The notes under the pieces: model-generated | Databases searched by the model: none | What the model was told of the DNA's origin: nothing | What the model saw: the letters and a program-made list of their open reading frames with translations, nothing else | Source: Agrocybe praecox | Taxonomy: Eukaryota; Basidiomycota; Agaricomycetes; Agaricales; Agrocybaceae | Direction: 5' to 3' | Length of the DNA: 64,000 nt | Assembly (NCBI GenBank): GCA_964017145.1 | Contig: OZ024848.1 | Location: forward strand, 508,501-572,500 | Part shown: positions 58,445-64,000 of the stretch, piece after piece | How positions within the stretch are numbered: the first letter of the stretch is position 1 | How the letters are laid out: every line of letters begins with the position of its first letter | Program-made: the position numbers and the translations under genes

Positions 58445-58970
58445 TATTTTGGGCGCTTTTTTTGCCCAAAAATGCGGTGGATATATGTTCTAGTGATTTA
58501 TAATGAATTACAAGACCTTTAAAAATGCATAAATATAAAAGGAAAGGATGGATGCACAAAAGTGCATTTGGATAATGTTCAAAAATAATGTAAGCTATTT
58601 ATAAATGAGTACAAAAAGCGAACCAAGTATGTGATTTACTACATTCTGGGTGCTTTTTTGTCAAATAAACAGCTGATATAGATTCTAATAGATTTATCAT
58701 GATTTATAAGATACAAAAAAGGCCCAAAAGTATAAGGTATGGGATGGATGCAAGAATTTGTACTTGGATAATGTTCAAAATAATCTGATCTATTTATAAA
58801 TTCATCAAAAAAGCGAACTTTTTCTATACTTTTATACATTATAAGTCCTTTTTGAAATATGTAGATCACTACAAGACACTATGGGTACCTTATATGGTAA
58901 GCATAGTAGGTTTAATCTATTAAAATATAGTAAAAAAGCGGAAACATCCCAATTAGGAAATAACTTCCAT
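58445..58970. repeat. Diverged tandem repeat of about 200 bp
   Basis: Two full copies (about 58,445-58,645 and 58,646-58,850) share GATGGATGCA, TTGGATAATGTTCAAAA, TATTTATAAAT and AAAAAGCGAAC in the same order. A partial third follows to about 58,970. No coding content. Confidence 0.55.
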
Positions 58971-58978
58971 ATTTGAAC

Positions 58979-59798
58979 ATCGGTCAAAATAATAGCTTAT
59001 AGGGCATAATTCACAATATTCTTTGGTATATAATGAACTCTATAAGCCCTAAGATCAAGGCTGATCAGAAATTCCTGTCATATCATTTATAACCCTATAT
59101 AACTTCTACTTATGCACATTATGTATTGCTACATATTGTGTTGTATGTTGATCAGAATTCATGACATTGCTATAGGAAGAAAAGAACAAGAACTCATGAG
59201 AACAGTCAAACTAAGAGGTATAATCAGGATGGCAATTGTCTTTTGTCCCTATAGCTACTTGAGTGTGTGATTGGTGATAACAGTGTTTGACATAACTTGC
59301 CCACATTGCTAACTATCTTTAGCAGATTGCTCCAAACCAGATAAGTTGAAAGGAGTCCTTTGCACAAGAACAGTACCAATATATAACAAAATCTTATTGA
59401 ACTCAATAATACACTCTACATACTAGTCTGAGAGGAATACTAAACTCATGGACTTGGGTGTCAACAATGATTTATCACTTTGAGCATCTTGAGTGACAAG
59501 TAAACTGACTTAGCTATATACCAAATCTTTCTTTCTTTCATAAGTAAATTGTACTCTTATACAATATTGACTATAAACTACTTAAAAGAAACCATAGAAC
59601 AGGTGTATCTATCTTACAGATGTTGATTCTATATCTAACCTTACCTCAAATAAAACACTCACCAGAAGTTCTTTATATGTATTATTGGTGATTATATTAC
59701 TGCACAAGAGCCTAAATACAATGATGAATACTATATCTATGCCATGAAAGCTCCAGAATATTGTGAATTATGCCCTATAAGCTATTATTTTGACTGAT
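58979..59798. mobile_element. MITE-like element with 44-bp terminal inverted repeats
   Basis: 58,979-59,022 and 59,755-59,798 are inverted copies of 44 bp (starting ATCRGTCAAAATAATAGC), with one visible mismatch, a G/A at a CpG. The 820-bp element has no transposase ORF, so it would be non-autonomous. No target-site duplication is visible, perhaps because the LTR of element B abuts or cuts the right end. Confidence 0.65.
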
Positions 59799-60439
59799 AA
59801 GGTGCTTGCTGTGGGGTTGAGTGTGTATGTACGATTTGTACTTTGTATATACTCCGAAACAAAACCCAATCAATGTGATTAGTTCTTTCGTGGGAGGGAT
59901 ACACGATACGCGTCGTTAATTATGTTTTCTCTCTAAAGATACGCTCTCTAATGCGACAGAACGTTTCCTAGGATCGAAGATCACAAGTGTTTGAGTAGTT
60001 TACGCACAAAGCGAAGTTCCTCGGAAAGTGTAAACGTAGATTTAATGTGTTTCCACAAGATGTAGTGTGTAGGTAGTTCGTGTTACGACACAAGCCGTTT
60101 CGTATGTGTACAACTCCCAGAGTTTACACCGAAAAGGCTATAGGCGTAGGCTTCTTGGTTCTTCGTTCGAGTTTCGAGTAATGAAACTGTAGTATTCTCA
60201 AGAACTAGTTAAAGAACAAGAGAGTATCGTACTACGTATTTATAATAAAGAGGCATGCGTGAAAGGCACCGTAAAGGTGCGGTAATCGTTCGTAAGAAAT
60301 GAGGAGAAAAGCATTGTAACAATGCGGTGATCGTTCGATAAGAAACACTCCGTGAAGGTGTGGCAGTCGTTCTGTAAAGGCGAGGCAGTGAAACGGTAAA
60401 GAAATGAAAAAGAGTCGGCCTGCGTATGTGTTCGTAACA
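59795..60439 (-). repeat. 3' LTR of element B
   Basis: On the minus strand it starts TGTTACGAAC right after a polypurine tract and likely ends at ...CCTTATCA (59,795), about 645 bp. The left boundary is inferred from the TG...CA rule and could be a few bases different, because the other LTR is not in the window. Confidence 0.7.
60237..60244 (-). promoter_or_regulatory. TATA box in the LTR of element B
   Basis: TATAAATA on the minus strand, about 200 bp inside the LTR, a plausible core promoter of the retrotransposon. Confidence 0.45.
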
Positions 60440-60456
60440 TTACCCCCGTTCTAGAT
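60440..60456 (-). promoter_or_regulatory. Polypurine tract of element B
   Basis: On the minus strand CTAGAACGGGGGTAA directly precedes the LTR start TGTTACG. It lies within 35 bp of the stop codon of the upstream ORF. Confidence 0.65.
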
Positions 60457-61439
60457 CGAAGATTCCAGATTCGACTAGAATTGATGGGATTGGTAGGGGC
60501 AGTCTCGTCTGAGATGTCCTGTTCGTTGGCAGTTATAACATGTCGGGGTTGCGTTTCTTCTGGGTCGAGGTCGAAGGGTGTATGGATGGGGTAGTCCTCG
60601 AAGTTGTCGTGGACCGTTCGGTGGTATAATGGTTTGTCGTGGTTCGGAAGGTCGTCGGTTTTGTTGTCGTCGTGGTAGATAGGGAGGGGGGAGGTTGTTG
60701 TTGACTCTAGGAGTTGGTTCCGTTCGGGTTTCGTTGCTATGCGTTGCTGTTGCGTCGGAGCCGACGTGGCTGGGAAATAGGGTGTGAAGGAATTGTCGAT
60801 GATTTAATGGGAGATGCAGTACTTTACCCTCCCCCCCTGATTCCAAGTGGATTCCATGGAATCCAGGTTAATTCCACGGATTCCAATTGGAATCCAACCA
60901 TTCCAGCTCCAGTCCAGCCAAGTCATATGGATTCCAACTGTGTTCCTGGTCAATTCCAACTTGATTCCAGATGGATTCCAACGACCCAATTTGGGGTGGA
61001 ATGGAATAGGAATGGAATCCAATCACATTCCATCTGGATTCCAAGTAAGGTGGGACTTAACAAAATTTAACACAAGTCCATAGGAACAGATTCCACTTGG
61101 ATTCCAACCATTCCAGGTGCATTCCAAAAAATTTCATGTCATTTATGTTTAAAAAAACATAATATTCACCAAAAACATGAGAATCACACAAAAAAACATA
61201 TAAAAAGCGAAATTTCATTAATTAATTGAGAAAATTCATAATATACATGATTTGTATAAACTTATATAATTATTTTTAATTAGAAAAAAATAAGGGGGAG
61301 GGGATATGGAAAGGGGAGGACAGAGAGAAGAGATGAGAGGGGATAGGGAGAGATGAGAAGGTGGGGAGGAGGAAGGGGATGGGAAAGGAGGAACAGAGGG
61401 CCCAGCCCGTCGACAGCGGCGGTGAGCGAGCGAACGGAG

Positions 61440-61868
61440 TGGTGAGGGCACATACCTCGTCGTCGTCCTAAACGCCCTCCCTCGACACGTCACGCCCTTG
61501 CCCCCAACCCCGCCCCCTCGCGTTCGTCGGCTGGTTCGCTGGCATAGGCCGCTCGTATTCGTCGTTGCCGTTACGCACGTCCGACGGTCGTTGCCGTTGG
61601 TGCCTCGTCGTCGTTGGCATCGGCGTTGTGTCGTTGTGCGTGTTGCCGTTGTTGGGGTCGTCGTTGGCATCCTGTCGTCGTCGTTCGTGCGGCGTCGCTT
61701 GCGTGACGTTGTTGGGGTCGTCGCTGCCACGTCGTCGTCGCCCCTCACCTGGCCACGTCACGCCCATGCCCGCCGCCTCGTGTTTGTCGGCTGGTCCGCT
61801 GGCGTTCGTCGTTGGCGTGTCGTTGGCGTTGGCGTTGGTGTTGACGAGTCGTCTTCGTCGTGGCTCGT

Positions 61869-61906
<38 letters not shown>

Positions 61907-62070
61907 CCCGCCATCGTGTCGTCGTCGAGTCATCGTCGTCATCGTCGTCGTCGTGTCGTCGTCGTCATCGTCGTCGCTGTGTCGTCGTCGTCGTGGGCGT
62001 TGTCGCTGCCGTCGTCGTTGGGGAGTGGGGAGCGACGTGGTGGTGCGGGACGAAGTGGTGGTGGTGGTGG
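61440..62070. repeat. CGT/GTC-rich low-complexity block
   Basis: Long runs of GTC and CGT trinucleotides, purest at 61,868-61,905 and 61,920-61,995. They create open frames of Arg/Val/Ser on one strand and Thr/Arg on the other, which I do not regard as genes. Confidence 0.8.
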
Positions 62071-62185
62071 GAGAGAAACAGGTGAGGTGGCAACCAAACG
62101 GCGTTGCCATCAGTCACGTTTGAGCCGTGCCGAGACATGCCGAAAAAGGTGGTATGTATACCTCACGTTTTAAATGTTTCTATAA

Positions 62186-62269
62186 GCCTTTGTGGCACAG
62201 GTGGTATATCGTGCACCCTCGGCGTTCTCGGGGTCGAGCGTTCGATTCTCGCTGGTGCGCTTTTTTTTT
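62186..62269 (+). ncRNA. tRNA-like segment with Pol III boxes and T-run
   Basis: A-box-like TGGCACAGGTGG (62,193-62,204), B-box-like GTTCGATTC (62,240-62,248) and nine T residues at 62,261-62,269. A D-stem (GCAC/GTGC, 62,195-62,198 with 62,211-62,214) and a 5-bp anticodon stem (CCTCG/CGGGG around loop GCGTTCT) can form. The T-arm is imperfect and no acceptor stem pairs, so this is not a normal tRNA gene. It may be a tRNA-derived SINE head or tRNA relic inside the hAT-like insertion. Confidence 0.35.
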
Positions 62270-63331
62270 ATTCCTATTAACAATTAAAATAAGAGCAATG
62301 GTGCCCTCAATCTAATTGGATTCCATCGTATTCCATTGGAATGGCCTCAAACGGGTCATATCTAATGGTATATAGTGTATTTCTAGTGGATTCCGGCCAA
62401 TTTGTCTGCTATATGTTGGATTCCACTTGGATTCTACCTAAATTCCACCTACATTCCGCACATTCTGCTGGAACCAAGGTGGAATATTCCACCTGGAATG
62501 GGTAATTCAACGGATTCCAGTTGGAATCCTGGTGGAATCCATGGTGGGTCCTCCCATACAAAATGGCAGAGAATTGTGTCTTGAAATTCACTCTGGAATC
62601 CACTGGAATCCATCCTGAATCCTGGAATGAACCTGGATTCCAATGAGAAAAGGGGGGGGAGGGTAAAGACCTCGGGAGATGGTTAGATGATTCTGGGAGT
62701 CCCGCTAGTCGTTGAAAAGTTCTGATATTGAGGACGGAGGGGTTCGGTACTGATAGTTGTTCAGGTGTCGTAGCGGGTTTCATTTGCGGTTCGTCGGGTT
62801 CTTCATTATGTTGGTCAACGACGATGAAGGGGACGGAAGGCGTTCGGCTAGGGTTCGGATCGGGGGTTTCTTCGTTGGTGGCTTCTTTCGGAGGTGTTCG
62901 TACGTAGATGTCGGTGTCGTCGTCTGGAGTAGGTTCTCTGGTATCAGGAAAGGTGATGGGGTTCGTCGGATGTCCGGGTGGATAGGGAGAGGGTACGTTC
63001 CCTCGGATCGGTCGATGTTCGTTGGCGTAATAGATTCTTCGTTGTTCCCAGAAATTCTGGGTGTGATTGCCCAAGCCTTCCCAACACAGGGCGTCGAGGC
63101 GTAGGGCTGCTAGTCGTCGGAGTTCGTTCAGGTGTTTCGTCTGTTGATGGATTTCGTTTTCGATATCGAGGAGAGTAGCAAGGGAATCGTTGTATCGTTC
63201 GAGGGGTGCGACAAGACTAAAGAGAGCTTGTCGGTCAAGGAAGTTCTGGGAGGAATGATGGAATTCGGTGTAACCGATGACAAAGTCGTTTTGAGCGTTC
63301 TGTTGGGCCATGTTAAGATCGAGAGGATGAT

Positions 63332-63661
63332 TCAGTAGTAGAGCGAGTATCGTTGGTAGTGAATTCGGTTCTGGGTGGTAAAGACAGGAATCATCCTGCT
63401 TATATGTTCTTCTTTGATCGGTTTGAGTTTGGGAACGTGTTTCTTGAACGGGATTCTTCGATTCTTGCGTTTGCATGGAGGTGGAGGTGGGAATTCTTTG
63501 TCGAAGGTTAGGCTGATTTGCCTTGCTCTAGACGTGCGGTGGAGTGTCTGAGTCAAGGTGATCCAATCGGAGAGAAGGGTAGAGGGTTGATATGAAAAGG
63601 GGTCGTCTTCCAGCTGTTTGTGAAGTAGTGATAGGTTTTTGGGATTCAGTTCAGAGCGCAT
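63332..63661 (-). CDS. Element B small ORF after Pol (109 aa)
   Basis: Minus strand, ATG at 63,661, about 40 nt after the Pol stop and 20 nt before the next ATG. The product is basic, with a helical N-terminus (NLSLLHKQLEDD), a poly-Pro stretch and a Lys/Arg-rich block (KRKNRRIPFKKHVPKLKP) that could bind nucleic acid or act as a nuclear-localisation signal. No known family. It could also be an exon or a readthrough part of the neighbouring ORF. Confidence 0.45.
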   Translation of the reverse strand: MRSELNPKNLSLLHKQLEDDPFSYQPSTLLSDWITLTQTLHRTSRARQISLTFDKEFPPPPPCKRKNRRIPFKKHVPKLKPIKEEHISRMIPVFTTQNRIHYQRYSLYY

Positions 63662-63700
63662 GGTGAGTCGTGTGTAGTGGTTCGAGGTGAAGGGTTGGTT

Positions 63701-64000
63701 TTAGCGAGTGATGGGGAGTTCGTTTCGTCGTTGGTATTCATTTAAAATCTTTCGTCCGGTTGATCCGAACATTTCTTGGGGTTCCCATGAGTTGTTGCTG
63801 ACGGAGTAACCGGCCCATTTGACGAGGTATTTATACTTCTGGGGTTTTCCTTTCTGGGGTCGTCCTTGTTTTCGGTGAGATTTGATCGATTCGATTTCGT
63901 AATGTTCTTCTTCATTAATGAGTTCGGGTGGTGGTTCCGGGAAATTGGGTCCGTAGGTTTCGTTTTCGGTGTAAGGTGTGAGGAGGGAGGCGTGAAACAC
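63701..64000 (-). CDS. Pol C-terminus of element B with chromodomain (partial)
   Basis: The frame enters from beyond the window edge and stops at 63,701-63,703. It starts in the conserved post-integrase stretch (VFHASLLTPY-type, here with TENETYGPNFPEPPPELI). A chromodomain follows: YEIESIKSHR, KYLVKWAGYSVSNNSWEP and a final helix GRKILNEYQRR, with the aromatic Y/W/W cage positions present. It is the end of a chromovirus integrase. Confidence 0.9.
   Translation of the reverse strand: MFHASLLTPYTENETYGPNFPEPPPELINEEEHYEIESIKSHRKQGRPQKGKPQKYKYLVKWAGYSVSNNSWEPQEMFGSTGRKILNEYQRRNELPITR

Larger units (their letters stand above)
60817..62673. mobile_element. Non-autonomous hAT-like insertion (1857 bp) in element B
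   Basis: Flanked by the 8-bp direct repeat GGGAGATG (60,809-60,816 and 62,674-62,681). Terminal inverted repeats: the left end starts CAGTACTTTACCCTCCCCCC, and the right end read inwards is GAGGTCTTTACCCTCCCCCC. Eight-bp duplications mark hAT and also KDZ/Zisupton elements. Both subterminal zones (60,839-61,120 and 62,315-62,640) are packed with GGATTCCA or its complement, as expected of transposase-binding sites. The middle holds a CGT/GTC-rich low-complexity block and a tRNA-like segment. No transposase is visible. Confidence 0.8.
60475..63311 (-). pseudogene. Element B downstream ORF with zinc knuckle, split by an insertion
   Basis: ATG at 63,311 (MAQQNAQNDFVIGY). The frame runs to the insertion at 62,681-60,809, and the same frame continues from 60,808 to the stop at 60,475. 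Without the insert and one copy of its target duplication, the remaining length is 972 nt, 323 codons plus stop, in frame. The N-terminal part has a helical or coiled-coil segment (DIENEIHQQTKHLNELRRLA), a Pro/Thr-rich middle and a C-terminal zinc knuckle CYNCQRTGHLRRDC (C-x2-C-x4-H-x4-C). A nucleocapsid-type finger in an ORF behind Pol is unusual. It may be an extra RNA-binding protein or a displaced Gag. The insertion disrupts this copy. Confidence 0.75.
59795..64000 (-). mobile_element. Second Ty3/gypsy chromovirus, element B (3' part only)
   Basis: Minus-strand order from the window edge leftwards: C-terminus of Pol with chromodomain (64,000-63,701), a 109-aa ORF (63,661-63,332), a zinc-knuckle ORF (63,311-60,475, split by an insertion), a polypurine tract and the LTR. 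The rest of Pol and the 5' LTR lie outside the window. ORFs are packed within a few tens of bases of one another. CpG content is normal, unlike the DNA to its left, so the insertion is younger than that decay. Confidence 0.85.

Noticed and set aside
59755..59798. Right MITE terminus as part of the element B LTR
   Set aside because: It is an inverted copy of 58,979-59,022, so it belongs to the MITE-like element; only the last few bases might overlap the LTR edge.
61236..62173. Several 100-200 codon frames on both strands
   Set aside because: They are translations of CGT/GTC trinucleotide runs (poly Val/Arg/Ser or Thr/Arg) without domain content.

Overview
The window reads as nuclear DNA of a mushroom-forming basidiomycete (Agaricomycetes). 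The evidence is introns of about 45-60 nt in every resolved gene, a fungal DUF6533-type membrane protein, NACHT and patatin-NB-ARC-TPR STAND proteins, chromodomain Ty3/gypsy elements and a Plavaka-type transposase remnant. About half of the window is mobile or repeat-derived. All gene models were spliced by hand.

Layout. 0.07-1.6 kb (-): DUF6533-like multi-pass membrane protein. 2.6-8.7 kb: long imperfect inverted-repeat structure without a confident gene, with a C-terminal fragment of a NACHT-type gene at its right edge (8.7-9.3 kb, +). 9.3-15.2 kb: no confident gene. 15.2-16.2 kb (-) and 30.0-32.4 kb (+): two members of an unrecognised gene family in divergent orientation, separated by a young 12.7-kb chromovirus (element A, 16,536-29,210, - strand). 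Element A has LTRs identical by eye, a 5-bp target duplication, a 2509-aa Gag-Pol and a separate 3' ORF of about 974 aa with an SR-rich region and an RRM-like C-terminus. 33.5-36.0 kb (-): NACHT protein. 36.2-38.3 kb (+): DUF1308 (UPF0415/C7orf25-like) gene. 42.5-45.9 kb (+): COG3 (Sec34) of the Golgi tethering complex. 46.9-49.1 kb: mosaic segmental duplication of pieces of COG3, DUF1308 and neighbouring non-coding DNA. 51.4-56.3 kb (+): patatin-NB-ARC-TPR protein of 1514 aa with sixteen nearly identical 42-aa TPR units. 56.7-59.8 kb: CpG-poor graveyard holding a DUF1308 fragment, a Plavaka remnant, tandem repeats and a MITE-like element with 44-bp inverted termini. 59.8-64 kb (-): 3' end of a second chromovirus (element B) with chromodomain, two small downstream ORFs (one with a zinc knuckle) and an LTR. 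Its zinc-knuckle ORF is split by a 1.86-kb hAT-like non-autonomous insertion with an 8-bp target duplication.

How the parts relate. COG3 and DUF1308 look like ordinary housekeeping genes. The accessory content is three STAND loci (one fragmentary), which in fungi belong to non-self recognition and programmed cell death, in a neighbourhood repeatedly remodelled by retrotransposons and local duplication. The points most worth a second look are the 3' ORFs of the two chromoviruses, the exon-cassette protein built of three 193-aa repeats, the homogenised TPR array, and the abrupt loss of CpG inside the patatin-NLR gene.
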